Shown: positions 46,701 through 54,375 of the stretch, one piece after another
How positions within the stretch are numbered: the stretch's first letter is position 1
Layout: each line of letters opens with the position of its first letter
NCBI GenBank assembly: GCA_963807735.1
Contig: CAWEDI010000048.1
Coordinates: 1 to 64,000, forward strand
From: Roseiarcus sp963807735
GTDB taxonomy: Bacteria > Pseudomonadota > Alphaproteobacteria > Rhizobiales > Beijerinckiaceae
Reading direction: 5' to 3'
DNA length: 64,000 nucleotides
Notes under the pieces: model-generated
What the model was told of the DNA's origin: nothing
The model's database searches: none
What the model saw: only the letters and a program-made list of their open reading frames with translations
Made by a program: the position numbers and the translations under genes

Positions 46701-47930
46701 CCGGTTCAGATAGCCCTCGGCGACGCCGATGCCGGCGATGCCAATCTCGCCGTGCTCGCCGAGCGGGAGGATTTCCGCGCGTTGCGGGTCGAGAACGACG
46801 ATCGAATAGGTCGGCAGCGGCCGCCCGATGGTGACCGCCTTGTCCGGCGACATGCGGGCGAGCGTTGCGGTCACGGTCGCCTCGGTCGGGCCGTAGCTGT
46901 TGAGCAGGACGCGTCCGGGCCGGCTCCAGCGCTTGACCAACGCCGGCGGGCAGGCCTCGCCGCCGATCAGCAGCACGCGCAACTGCGGCAGATCGCGCTC
47001 GATCGAGGCGAGCAGCGTCGGCACGCAGCAGAAGCAGGTGACGCCTCGGGAATCGAGGAAATCGGCGAGCTCTTCGCCGAACAGGCTCGTCGCCGCGGCG
47101 TTGGGGACCAGCGTCGCCCCGGCGACCAGCGGCGCCCACAATTCTTCGACGGAGAAGTCGAAGGCGATCGACATGCCCTGATAGACGCGGTCGCCGACGC
47201 CGAAGCCGTAGCTTTCCGCCGCCACCCGCACGAAATTGCAGATGGAGGGATGCGCCACGGCGACGCCCTTCGGCCGCCCCGTGGTGCCGGACGTATACAG
47301 CACATAGCAGAGCGCGGCCGAACCCGCGTTGCGCTCCTCGTCCTTCAGCGGCGAGTCCGGCTCGGCGGCGATCTGGTAGCGCGCGCGATCGAGCACCACG
47401 ACCGGCGTCGCCGAGGGGAAACGATCGGCGAAGCGCTGGTGGGTGACGGCGAAAAGCGCGTCCGAATCCTCCAGGATATAGGCGAGCCGGTCGGCGGGGT
47501 GATTGGCGTCGATTGGCACATAGGCCGCGCGCGCCTTCAGGAGGCCGAACAGCGTGACGTAGCAATCGAGCCCGCGGTCGAGCAGCACGGCGACGCTATC
47601 GCCCGGCCGGACGCCGAGCTCGCGAAAGAACCGCGCCATCTGATTGGCGCGCGCATCCAGTTCGGCGTAAGTGATTTCGAGCCCGTCGAGCGCGACGGCG
47701 ACGCGATCGGCGTGGCGGCGGCAGGCGTCTTCGAGCACGTCCTCGAGCCGCTCGCCGTAGCGCCAGCGCAGCATGTCGCCGTCGGAAAGGATCGAGGGCG
47801 CGAACAGCGGGCGCGCGAGCGGAAACGCGGTGAGCGATTCGGCGTCTTTCAGAAGGGTTTCGGGTCTCGCAGGCGCAACCGACACGGGCTCAGTTCCCCA
47901 AGCCGGCGCGACCCGCGACGTGACGGACAT
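43782..47930 (-). CDS. Pls-type non-ribosomal peptide synthetase (A-T-membrane-hexapeptide), likely cationic poly-amino-acid synthetase
   Basis: A 1382-residue single-module enzyme. Residues 60-550 form an adenylation domain (LYTSGTTGRPKG 212-223, SYGPTE 345-350, YRTGDLGR 434-441, K545). Residues 575-640 form a thiolation domain with pantetheine site S603 (YGAHSLLMARF). From about 665 to the end, blocks of membrane helices alternate with left-handed beta-helix hexapeptide repeats (VGDDAVIARRVLAPGYGAIG, VGANTFIGTDVFVPPGARLG, IGAGATLGVGSFVHYGVTMG). This is the layout of epsilon-poly-L-lysine synthetase, where these tandem domains condense the monomer. No condensation or thioesterase domain of the usual type is seen. 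By eye the specificity residues read D-F-E-C-L-G-S-V-T-K; acidic position 239 fits a basic amino acid. Confidence 0.9.
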   Translation of the reverse strand: MSVTSRVAPAWGTEPVSVAPARPETLLKDAESLTAFPLARPLFAPSILSDGDMLRWRYGERLEDVLEDACRRHADRVAVALDGLEITYAELDARANQMARFFRELGVRPGDSVAVLLDRGLDCYVTLFGLLKARAAYVPIDANHPADRLAYILEDSDALFAVTHQRFADRFPSATPVVVLDRARYQIAAEPDSPLKDEERNAGSAALCYVLYTSGTTGRPKGVAVAHPSICNFVRVAAESYGFGVGDRVYQGMSIAFDFSVEELWAPLVAGATLVPNAAATSLFGEELADFLDSRGVTCFCCVPTLLASIERDLPQLRVLLIGGEACPPALVKRWSRPGRVLLNSYGPTEATVTATLARMSPDKAVTIGRPLPTYSIVVLDPQRAEILPLGEHGEIGIAGIGVAEGYLNRPELTHAKFIADFLSIPNNPSGRIYRTGDLGRINEEGEIEYLGRIDTQVKLRGYRIELTEIESVMLEVAEISQVAVATFEPTPGAPELVAYYSIKHGVAAPKPADILAHLRARLPAYMTPAYLERLPFIPMLVSNKADRAQLPKPKSAPIRVSATHAEPQTRMERMLCEALKSALALDTVSIDGDFFKEYGAHSLLMARFCARIRQVAPLTQVAMRDIYANTTVRKLAAALQAAKPTVETYAEVPAETPSRLAYALTGAAQFAFYIVAGLIGVAALQASFSFTYAAVRSPAALLGRSELIVSAWFLGLNLLAIAAKWTLIGRATPTTIKLWSLDYYRFWVARRLITVAPAFLFVGEPLFNLFLRCLGAKIGARAVIATAAVPVAADLFEVGDDAVIARRVLAPGYGAIGQTLHFGAIRVGKGAFVGEASVLDLDVGLGDFAQLGHASSLQRGQRVPDGKRFHGSPAEETVTNFRLADELTTGAWRRALFTISQLFLALVVLGPLADMALTWALALWVADADVTTLRTDSLATALQLLPIAFGLASALFVGSLAVGLATIYAVPRILNLFLREGRHYRLYGFRYFLQRNVQAFSNSTFFQLLFGDSVVVETYMRFVGVKLAPSPSTGSNFGTEQAFENPFFCAIGAGTVASDGLTMGNVTFSSHAFRIGAARVGANTFIGTDVFVPPGARLGDNCLLGTKVMAPIDGPLRENVGLLGSPAFEIPRAAARDLELVSRFDPAERRQRLAAKTRHNLVTMGMTLAKSFVAEFLGLYVLTLTAELYGWMSLWAMSAALAAVAFLLLGLDILVERWAYGFRRMKAMVATSYDRAFWEVERYWKLSGAGSHTSVFAGTPFRPMVLRLLGAKVGACVYDDGANMSERTLVEIGDGAALNEGVMLQSHSLEEGAYKSDFIRIGAGATLGVGSFVHYGVTMGDRTRLDPDAFLMKGEITPADSRWRGNPARLVGRKAMLMAAE

Positions 47931-48232
47931 GCAAAAACCCGCGACGATTGCCGCGTGAAACGCCCCCGAACCCCGCCGCCGGTTAAGCGCCGGCCTTAGC
48001 TTTGATTCTACGGCGTCCAGTAAAGCCGAATTGATGTGAACGCCGGCTGAATGACGGCGAAATTGCGAACCCGCCCTTAAAAGGCGGGGACTCGCCGCCG
48101 CGCTCGCGGGGCTCTTGCGTAAGTATGTGAACGCGCATTTAGATTTGATTCATCCGGGGTTCAGGTTCGCGGCGCCAGCCTCGCATACGTGTCCTGGCGA
48201 GGCGCCAGGCCGATCTGCTTCTGGAGTTGAAC
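47931..48232. other. Divergent intergenic region between NRPS and polyhistidine genes
   Basis: No coding frame is supported. It holds an inverted repeat CCCGCC...GGCGGG (48070-48088) and, just before the polyhistidine gene, CGCCAG...CTGGCG arms (48173-48199) that could fold the mRNA leader. Promoters for both flanking genes should lie here but none stands out. Confidence 0.5.
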
Positions 48233-48373
<141 letters not shown>

Positions 48374-48387
48374 GCAGGCCCGCTCCA

Positions 48388-48428
48388 TGAAAAACGCCGC
48401 GCTGGCGAGGCCAGCGCGGCGTTTTTCA
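48388..48428. terminator. Perfect 19-bp-stem bidirectional terminator
   Basis: TGAAAAACGCCGCGCTGGC and its exact complement GCCAGCGCGGCGTTTTTCA surround a 3-base loop (48407-48409). The A-run on the left and T-run on the right let it stop the polyhistidine gene on the plus strand and the CbpA-like gene (ending at 48450) on the minus strand. Confidence 0.93.
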
Positions 48429-48449
48429 TTGACGGGGTCGCGCGTGGGA

Positions 48450-49373
48450 TCAGAGGTTCATGCCCTGGCGCGGATCGTAGGGTTTCTGATCGCGCCACTC
48501 GCGCATCAGGTCGGCGAGGGCTTTGTCCTCGGACGGCGGCAGGGCGATCCGCAACGTCACGAACAGATCGCCCGTGCTGTCGCCGGTTCCCGGCAAACCC
48601 TTGCCGCGCAGCCGCAGCACCTGGCCGCTGCTCGTCCCCGCACGGACGGAAATCTCCACCGCGCCGGACAGCGTCGGCGCCCGCACCTTCGCCCCGAGCA
48701 CCGCCTCGTAAAGCGTAATCGGCAGGTCGAGCCTCAAATCGCGTCCTTCGACCTTGAACAGCGGATGCGGCGCGTAGCGCACGGTGATGATGGCGTCGCC
48801 CGCCTGACCGTTGCGCGCGCCCGGTTCGCCCTGACCGCGCAGGCGAATCGCCTTGCCGTCCTCGAACCCGACGGGAATGGCGACGTCGAGCGTCTTGCCG
48901 GTCGGCAAAGTGACCCGCACGTCGCCGCCGGTCGCAACTTGAGCGAGCGGCACGGTGACCGCAGCCGCTACATCTTCGCCGCGCGACGGCGGCCGGGCGC
49001 GGGAGCGCATGCCGCCGCTGAACATTTCGGCGAAAATGTCGGGGTCGAAGTTGCGGCCGCCGCCGGGGTCGGCGCCGCCGAAGTCGAAGTTGAAATTGCG
49101 GAAGTTGCCGGCCCCGGGACCGGCGCCGAACCCCTCGAACTGCGGCGCGCGCGGCCTGCCTTCCGCGTCGATCTCGCCACGGTCGAACGCGGCGCGCTTC
49201 TTCTCGTCGCCGAGGATTTCATAAGCCTGCCCGATCTCAGCGAAGCGCTCCTTCGCCTTGGGCTCCTTGCTCTGGTCCGGATGGAACTTCTTCGCCAGCT
49301 TCCGGAAAGTCGACTTTATCTCCGCGGCGCTGGCGGTCTTCGCCAGCCCGAGCACCGTATAGGGATCGCGCAT
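48450..49373 (-). CDS. DnaJ-class co-chaperone, CbpA-like (no zinc finger)
   Basis: ATG 49373 gives MRDPYTVLGLAKTASAAEIK, 307 residues. The J domain has AKKFHPDQSKEPKAKERF (HPD). A Gly/Phe-rich linker follows (GFGAGPGAGNFRNFNFDFGG), then two C-terminal beta domains (VRVTLPTGKTLDVAIPVGFE, LRLRGKGLPG). Without CxxCxGxG repeats this is a type II DnaJ like CbpA. The open frame continues upstream to 49496 but looks non-coding. Confidence 0.9.
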   Translation of the reverse strand: MRDPYTVLGLAKTASAAEIKSTFRKLAKKFHPDQSKEPKAKERFAEIGQAYEILGDEKKRAAFDRGEIDAEGRPRAPQFEGFGAGPGAGNFRNFNFDFGGADPGGGRNFDPDIFAEMFSGGMRSRARPPSRGEDVAAAVTVPLAQVATGGDVRVTLPTGKTLDVAIPVGFEDGKAIRLRGQGEPGARNGQAGDAIITVRYAPHPLFKVEGRDLRLDLPITLYEAVLGAKVRAPTLSGAVEISVRAGTSSGQVLRLRGKGLPGTGDSTGDLFVTLRIALPPSEDKALADLMREWRDQKPYDPRQGMNL

Positions 49374-49594
49374 TTCAAGCCCCGAACTCCCCGCGCCCGA
49401 CTCGGCGGCGCGCGTGATTTCCCAACAATGTGGGCGCGACGGAGGTGGCGCGCAAGGGCGGCGCCCGTCCCGCGAGGCCGAAGCTCGCTCGGGCACGCTG
49501 CGGGAGTGCAGGATCGGGGCCTTCTCCCCGCCCTCGCGGGGAGACGGTGGGCCGGGGGCCGAATGAGGGGCGGCGCCTCCGCAGCCGGCGCGGT

Positions 49595-49783
49595 TCAGGG
49601 TTTGCGGTCGCGCAACTCGCGCATCTTCTCCTCGATGAACTCACGCGGCGACGGCGGCCGTTCGTCGGCGGGCGCCGCAGAACTGTCATCGTCCGCTGGG
49701 GTTTTCCCCGTTATGCGGGCGATTTGCGCTCGTAGATCAGCGGCGCGGGCGCGCTGCGCCGCGGCATCGTCTTCTTGTCCCAT
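49595..49783 (-). CDS. Small conserved hypothetical protein (62 aa)
   Basis: ATG 49783 gives MGQEDDAAAQRARAADLRAQ and ends REFIEEKMRELRDRKP. Charged and helical, it resembles a small cytoplasmic protein found across Hyphomicrobiales that ends in a similar REFI.KKMREL. Function unknown. It is 65 bases downstream of the HExxE gene on the same strand. Confidence 0.6.
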   Translation of the reverse strand: MGQEDDAAAQRARAADLRAQIARITGKTPADDDSSAAPADERPPSPREFIEEKMRELRDRKP

Positions 49784-49848
49784 GATCGAGGTCTCACAGG
49801 CTCGGTGGAGCCCATGCGAGTCTAGCCCAAAACGGGCGTCCTCGCTCA

Positions 49849-50757
49849 TCAATAGATGGCGCGCGTCGGACGTGCAGCCATCGCGGCGGAAGTCGGCGCC
49901 GGTCGGCTCGAATGCCCGAGGATTTCCGCGATCTGTTGCCGCCATCCCACGGCGATGGACGCCGTCGACGTCCGATTTGCGGCCACCGTCACTCCGAGAG
50001 CGCGCGACGAGCGCTGTCCGCCGGACAGGGCTTTGAGCGTGTCCGCCATCGTCATGCGGTCGAGCGCGGCGCGAAGATTGCCGCTCGCTTTCGAGTTGAT
50101 GGGTCCGAGATCGCGGAAGGTCTGCCCGGCGTCGAACCACACTTTTTGCCACCAATGGCCGGAGACCGGCTCCTGCCAGGACAAATAGCCGCCCGGCAGG
50201 ACTTGTCTCGGCTCGGTGATCGCGCCCGTGAAGGAATAGCGGACACCCGGCGCCTTGAGCGGATCGAAGAATTGCGGGGTGTAGAAATCCGCCACCATCA
50301 CGCCATTGACGCTGTAGGCGAATTGCGCAGCCTCCGAGGCGTCCGCGACTTCCACCAGGAAGCTCACGCGGCCCTGATTGGCCATAGGCGAATCGCCAGC
50401 GACGAGCCGGTTGCCGAACGGGTCAACCAGCATCTCCAACGCCTCGTGACTGGCGGTCAGCGACCATTCGTCGAGCGACGCCGAGGCCGTCACCAGCGCA
50501 ATCGGCTGGCCGTTGTTGTCCTCGTGAATGCCCGCCGCGCCGTCGACATTGATATTGTCCATTACGAGGATCGGCCAGTAACCCACGGGCACGTCTTCGA
50601 GCGCATTGAAAGCGTCGACGGTCGCCGAAATTTCCCAGATGGGCGCCAAGTCGCGCGCCGCCTGCTTTTGCAAAGCGGCGGAGACGCGTTGCACGTCAGA
50701 GGCGGAGATTTGTTTCGATTCCGAAACCAATGCAAGTTGACGCAAGAGCGCAGCCAT
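49849..50757 (-). CDS. Unknown protein with zincin-like HExxE motif (302 aa)
   Basis: MAALLRQLALVSESKQISAS opens the protein; no signal peptide. Around residues 100-115 TASHEALEMLVDPFGNR gives H104-E105-A-L-E108, an HExxE arrangement as in some gluzincin-like families. Other conserved-looking parts are VPVGYWPILVMDNI, GIHEDNNGQPIALV, MVADFYTPQFFDP and RQVLPGGYLSWQEPVSGHWW. I recall similar proteins in Bradyrhizobium-like genomes but know no function. Peptidase activity is only a suggestion. Confidence 0.65.
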   Translation of the reverse strand: MAALLRQLALVSESKQISASDVQRVSAALQKQAARDLAPIWEISATVDAFNALEDVPVGYWPILVMDNINVDGAAGIHEDNNGQPIALVTASASLDEWSLTASHEALEMLVDPFGNRLVAGDSPMANQGRVSFLVEVADASEAAQFAYSVNGVMVADFYTPQFFDPLKAPGVRYSFTGAITEPRQVLPGGYLSWQEPVSGHWWQKVWFDAGQTFRDLGPINSKASGNLRAALDRMTMADTLKALSGGQRSSRALGVTVAANRTSTASIAVGWRQQIAEILGHSSRPAPTSAAMAARPTRAIY

Positions 50758-50965
50758 GGAGCCCTCCCGAGGTTATTTCGCGATGCGATGGCTTGCAGCC
50801 CCGTCGCGCGGGAAACATGCCTGCGTCTTTATACCTCCACAAGCAACAAATCGCATACCCAAGCAGGTCAGGTCTACATAAATGCACTGTATGCGGCGCC
50901 ATGCGCAAAATACGAGCGGCGAGACGCTCTGTTGTTCAGCATTCCCGAAATGACAGGCGGCGGCC

Positions 50966-51394
50966 TCACACCGCTCGCAACGGCCCGGCGTCGGAGATTG
51001 TCACTTCGCCCGCCTTCTCGCACGCGGAGCCCTGCGCAGTGTGGGTCTCGCGATCCTCCTCGAAACGCGCGATGAAAGCGCGGCAGGTCGCGCCAGCGCG
51101 GGCGAACCGAGCGCCGACGCCGACGATCGCGCCGCGCCGGCCGGTGTCGTCATTGCGCCAGGCCGAGGGATCGGCGCCGGCGGCGGCCTGGATGGCGTCG
51201 ATCAGCGCCGCCTTGGCCTGCGGCCAATCCTCCTTTGCGAACGGATAGTTCGGCGATCGGATCGCCCCGGTCGGGGACGGATCGACGAAACCGGGAATCG
51301 ACATCGAGCATCCGCCCAACGTCAGCGCCAGGGCGAGGGCCGCGGTAGCCGTTCGGGCGGAGGACCGCCCCTCGCATCGAAGCGCGAAAGCCAT
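50966..51394 (-). CDS. Outer-membrane lipoprotein, RT0821/Lpp0805-like
   Basis: From ATG 51394 (MAFALRCEGR), the leader TATAALALALTLGGCSMSIP has a lipobox ending LGGC, so the mature protein is lipid-anchored. Downstream are GAIRSPNYPFAKEDWPQAKA and, near the end, RETHTAQGSACEKAGEVTIS, resembling the RT0821/Lpp0805 surface-antigen family end. An ATG 12 bases upstream (51406) is the alternative start. Function unknown. Confidence 0.7.
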   Translation of the reverse strand: MAFALRCEGRSSARTATAALALALTLGGCSMSIPGFVDPSPTGAIRSPNYPFAKEDWPQAKAALIDAIQAAAGADPSAWRNDDTGRRGAIVGVGARFARAGATCRAFIARFEEDRETHTAQGSACEKAGEVTISDAGPLRAV

Positions 51395-51454
51395 TATGCG
51401 TTGCAAGTCGAGACCACCTTCAAAGAGATCTGCATCTTGAGCGCCTCAAGCTTA

Positions 51455-52051
51455 ATGTCGGGTAACCTCGACGCCTGCGAAGACCCGTTCGCGCTGTTTT
51501 CGCAATGGTTCGAGGCGGCCAAGCGCGAAGAAATCAATGATCCCGAGGCGATGTCGCTCGCCACCGTCGCCGCGGACGGGATACCCGACGTGCGCATGGT
51601 GCTGTGCAAGGACGCCGGACCCAGCGGCCTCGTGTTCTACACCAACGCGGAAAGCGCCAAGGGCGCGCAACTTCGCGCCCGGCCCCAGGCGGCGGCGCTG
51701 TTTCACTGGAAGTCGCTGCGCCGCCAGGCGCGGTTTCGCGGCCCAGTCAGCCTGCTCGACGAGGCGGCGGCCGACGCCTATTTCCACTCCCGCGCCCGCG
51801 AATCGCAAATCGGCGCCTGGGCGAGCGAGCAATCGCGGCCGCTCGATTCGCGCGCCGCGCTCGTCGCCCGCGCCGGCGAATACGCCGAGCGGTTCGGCGA
51901 CCGCGAGATCCCGCGCCCCGGCTACTGGCGCGGCTATCGCCTCGCGCCGAGCGAGATCGAGCTGTGGCAAGACGGCGCGTTCCGCCTGCACGATCGCGTC
52001 CGGTTCACGCGCGCCGGCGCCGGGTGGACGCGGCAGCGGCTGTATCCGTGA
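51455..52051 (+). CDS. pdxH: Pyridoxamine 5'-phosphate oxidase
   Basis: ATG 51455 gives MSGNLDACEDPFALFSQWFE, 198 residues. Motifs: EAMSLATVAADGIPDVRMVL CKD for FMN binding, FYTNAESAKGAQL, AALFHWKSLRRQARFRG, and the C-terminal signature WRGYRLAPSEIELWQDGAFR LHDR. It oxidises pyridoxine or pyridoxamine phosphate to pyridoxal phosphate. It overlaps the NUDIX gene by 4 bases (GTGA), giving a three-gene operon. Confidence 0.95.
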   Translation: MSGNLDACEDPFALFSQWFEAAKREEINDPEAMSLATVAADGIPDVRMVLCKDAGPSGLVFYTNAESAKGAQLRARPQAAALFHWKSLRRQARFRGPVSLLDEAAADAYFHSRARESQIGAWASEQSRPLDSRAALVARAGEYAERFGDREIPRPGYWRGYRLAPSEIELWQDGAFRLHDRVRFTRAGAGWTRQRLYP

Positions 52052-52482
52052 ACGACGACCGGCTGTTTCCGACGCGGCCGATCCTGGCGGTCTCGACCGC
52101 CGTGTTCCGCGACGGCCAGGTGCTGCTCGCCCGGCGCGCCCGTGCGCCGTGGCGCGGCGCGTTTTCGCTGCCGGGCGGGGTGGTGGAAGTCGGCGAGACG
52201 CTCGCGGCGGCCGCCGAGCGGGAGCTGAGGGAGGAAGTTGGCGTTGAGGCGGAGATCGCGGGATTTGTCGGCCACGTCGAGCCGATTGCGCGCGAAGGCG
52301 AGCGGGTGCGAACGCATTTCGTTATCGCCGCGTTCGCCGCGCATTGGCGGCGGGGCGAGCCCCGGCTCAGCGACGAAGTCGACGAAATTGCCTGGGCGGA
52401 CCCCCTCGCGCTCGGAGACCGCCCGATGACGCCGGAACTGCCGGGTCTGCTCGCTCGCGCCGCGACGATTGTCGGCCGATGA
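52048..52482 (+). CDS. NUDIX hydrolase
   Basis: GTG 52048 gives VNDDRLFPTRPILAVSTAVF, 144 residues. The Nudix box is complete: GGVVEVGETLAAAAERELRE EVGV (GX5EX7REUXEEXGU). It hydrolyses nucleoside diphosphates linked to another group; the substrate is not deducible. Overlaps both pdxH and the next gene by 4 bases. Confidence 0.92.
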   Translation: MNDDRLFPTRPILAVSTAVFRDGQVLLARRARAPWRGAFSLPGGVVEVGETLAAAAERELREEVGVEAEIAGFVGHVEPIAREGERVRTHFVIAAFAAHWRRGEPRLSDEVDEIAWADPLALGDRPMTPELPGLLARAATIVGR

Positions 52483-52880
52483 ACCCGGCGGCTTTGGCGC
52501 TCGTCGTCGCCCTCGCGCAAACCGCGCCGGCGGCCAAGCCAACGCCGACGCCCACTCCGACGCCGACGCATCCCGAGGTTGTCCCCTACGAGGCCAACCT
52601 TCTGCGGCTCTCCGAATTGATGGGCGCGCTCGCCTTCCTGCGCGATCTCTGCCACGACGGCGACGGCGCCGAGTTCCGCGACAAGATCGCGCAGCTGATT
52701 GAGGCCGATCCGCGCCCTCAGGACGCCAAGGACCAGCTCGCCGGCGCGTTCAACCGGGGTTTCGACGGCTACCGGCTCACCTATCGCGTCTGCACGTCGA
52801 ACGCCCGCGACACGATCGCCGCCTATCTCGAAGAGACGCGGCGACTGGCGAAAGACGTCGCCTCGCGATATGGCGGCTGA
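52479..52880 (+). CDS. TIGR02301-family protein
   Basis: ATG 52479 overlaps the NUDIX stop (ATGA). The 133-residue product has a hydrophobic leader, a TPTPTPTPTHP linker and the family core VPYEANLLRLSELMGALAFL RDLC, AFNRGFDGYRLTYRVCTSNA RD. Found almost only in Hyphomicrobiales, exported, function unknown. Two conserved cysteines probably bridge. Confidence 0.8.
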   Translation: MNPAALALVVALAQTAPAAKPTPTPTPTPTHPEVVPYEANLLRLSELMGALAFLRDLCHDGDGAEFRDKIAQLIEADPRPQDAKDQLAGAFNRGFDGYRLTYRVCTSNARDTIAAYLEETRRLAKDVASRYGG

Positions 52881-52886
52881 GGCCCG

Positions 52887-53681
52887 TCAGTCCGCGCGCG
52901 GCGCGGGCGCGAGCGCGCCGACCCCGGAGCGGGTCGGGCCGACGGCGGCGTAGGCGAAGCCGCTCTCGGCGCCGGCGACGATCGTCTCGTCGGAGTCGTG
53001 GCTGTCGATCGGCGGCAATTCTGCGACGTCCATCTGTTCGAGCAACAGGCCCGCCCGACCGCCCAACGCATCCTCGTAGACGACGAACGCGGCGGCCGAC
53101 GCGAGGCCGGGGACGACGCGCACGCCGAGCAGCGACCATCCCGGCGGGGCGAGGCGCTCCGGGCTCAGCCGCGCGAAACGCGGCGCGAGCCACGCCGAGA
53201 CGGCGCGAGGATTGTCGGAGGTGAAATCGAGCCGCCCGTCCGCGAACACCGCGCCGGCGCGCAACGCCGCGTCGGCGCGCGCCATGATCGCTTCGCGCGG
53301 ATCGCTGGGGCCGCCAGGCGAGGTGGCGAGCACCGCCAGTAACGCCAGACCGCCGATCGCCGCGACCCGTCCGCGCGACGGCGGCCGTGGCGGAGCGGAC
53401 GGCGTGGGGGGCGCGCGCGGCGCGGGTTCGGCGCGGGCCGGCTCGGCCTTGGCGCCGGCGGTGTTTTCGTTGGAGGGCCGTCCTACCGCGGGGGCGACCC
53501 GCGGCCGCGGCGCGGCCCCGAACGCCAGCCGTATGGCCTCGTTCTGCGCCTCCCAGGCTTCAACCCGCGCGCGCAGCTTGGCGTCGCGCCGCAGCGCCGC
53601 CTCGAAGGAAGCCCGGTCGGGCGGGTTCAGGCAATTGTCCACATAAGCGTGCGCGTCGAGGCCGGCGTGCCCGTCGCTCAT
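52887..53681 (-). CDS. Membrane anti-sigma factor
   Basis: 264 residues. The N-terminal part (LDAHAYVDNCLNPPDRASFE AALRRD) is a RskA/zinc-free anti-sigma-like motif. A Pro/Ala-rich linker leads to one transmembrane helix near 105-120 (VAAIGGLALLAVLATSP), then a periplasmic domain with WSLLGVRVVPGLASAAAFVV YED. It overlaps the sigma gene by 4 bases and should hold that sigma at the membrane. Confidence 0.75.
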   Translation of the reverse strand: MSDGHAGLDAHAYVDNCLNPPDRASFEAALRRDAKLRARVEAWEAQNEAIRLAFGAAPRPRVAPAVGRPSNENTAGAKAEPARAEPAPRAPPTPSAPPRPPSRGRVAAIGGLALLAVLATSPGGPSDPREAIMARADAALRAGAVFADGRLDFTSDNPRAVSAWLAPRFARLSPERLAPPGWSLLGVRVVPGLASAAAFVVYEDALGGRAGLLLEQMDVAELPPIDSHDSDETIVAGAESGFAYAAVGPTRSGVGALAPAPRAD

Positions 53682-54196
53682 TTAATGACCTTGAGGTGCG
53701 CCGCGCCGGTCCAACTCGCGATCCCGGCGTCGACGTCGACGCCCATGTGCGAGGCCAGCCGGCAACGCGCCCGCTCGAGCCGTTCGACCAGCCGCGATAG
53801 CGGAATGTCGAGCGCCTGCGCCGCCTCGGCATGGGTGAAGCGGGCGAGACAGACCATCAGGAGCGTCTCGCGCAGTTCGAGCGGCAACGCGCGCACGCCG
53901 CTGACGACGCTCGGTCCCCGCGCCGCCGCCTCGCTCCACGCCGCGTCTTCGTCGAGCGCCATGCGCCGAACGTGCCGGCGATAGAGCTGCACGAATCGGG
54001 CGTAAGCGCCCGCCCGGCCCGACACTCGCGTCGCGGCGCCCTGCGGGATCGGGGCGACGCAGCTCTGCCGAATCAATTTGTCGACCAAACGCGCGGCCGC
54101 CGAATCATCCAACACGAAACGTTCGTCACGAACTAGCGCCAAACCAAAGCGGCGTAAGCCATTTGCGTCATCAGCCCATTCTCTTGTGTGCGGCAC
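53678..54196 (-). CDS. ECF-like RNA polymerase sigma factor, divergent region 2
   Basis: From GTG 54196 the protein starts VPHTREWADDANGLRRFGLA LVRDE, about 172 residues. Region 4 is typical: GVRALPLELRETLLMVCLAR FTHAEAAQALDIPLSRLVER LERAR. Region 2, normally ADDLVQETL-like, is poorly conserved (VLDDSAAARLVDKLIRQS), so promoter melting may be altered. Coupled by ATGA to the anti-sigma gene. The start is uncertain; the frame extends to 54316. Confidence 0.7.
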   Translation of the reverse strand: MPHTREWADDANGLRRFGLALVRDERFVLDDSAAARLVDKLIRQSCVAPIPQGAATRVSGRAGAYARFVQLYRRHVRRMALDEDAAWSEAAARGPSVVSGVRALPLELRETLLMVCLARFTHAEAAQALDIPLSRLVERLERARCRLASHMGVDVDAGIASWTGAAHLKVIK

Positions 54197-54375
54197 GTCG
54201 AAGGACCTAGGCGGTAAAGACCGGTTAAGCACTTTATTCCGATCCGGATAGGCGTCAAAGCGGTTTATTCGCGACAGGCGTGAAATGTTGAGGATTTGGG
54301 CGCCCTGCCTTTCCATCTCGCTTCGCCGGGTCTATGGGTTTTTCGAACTGGGCGACGCGGGCGCGCGGAGACTCC

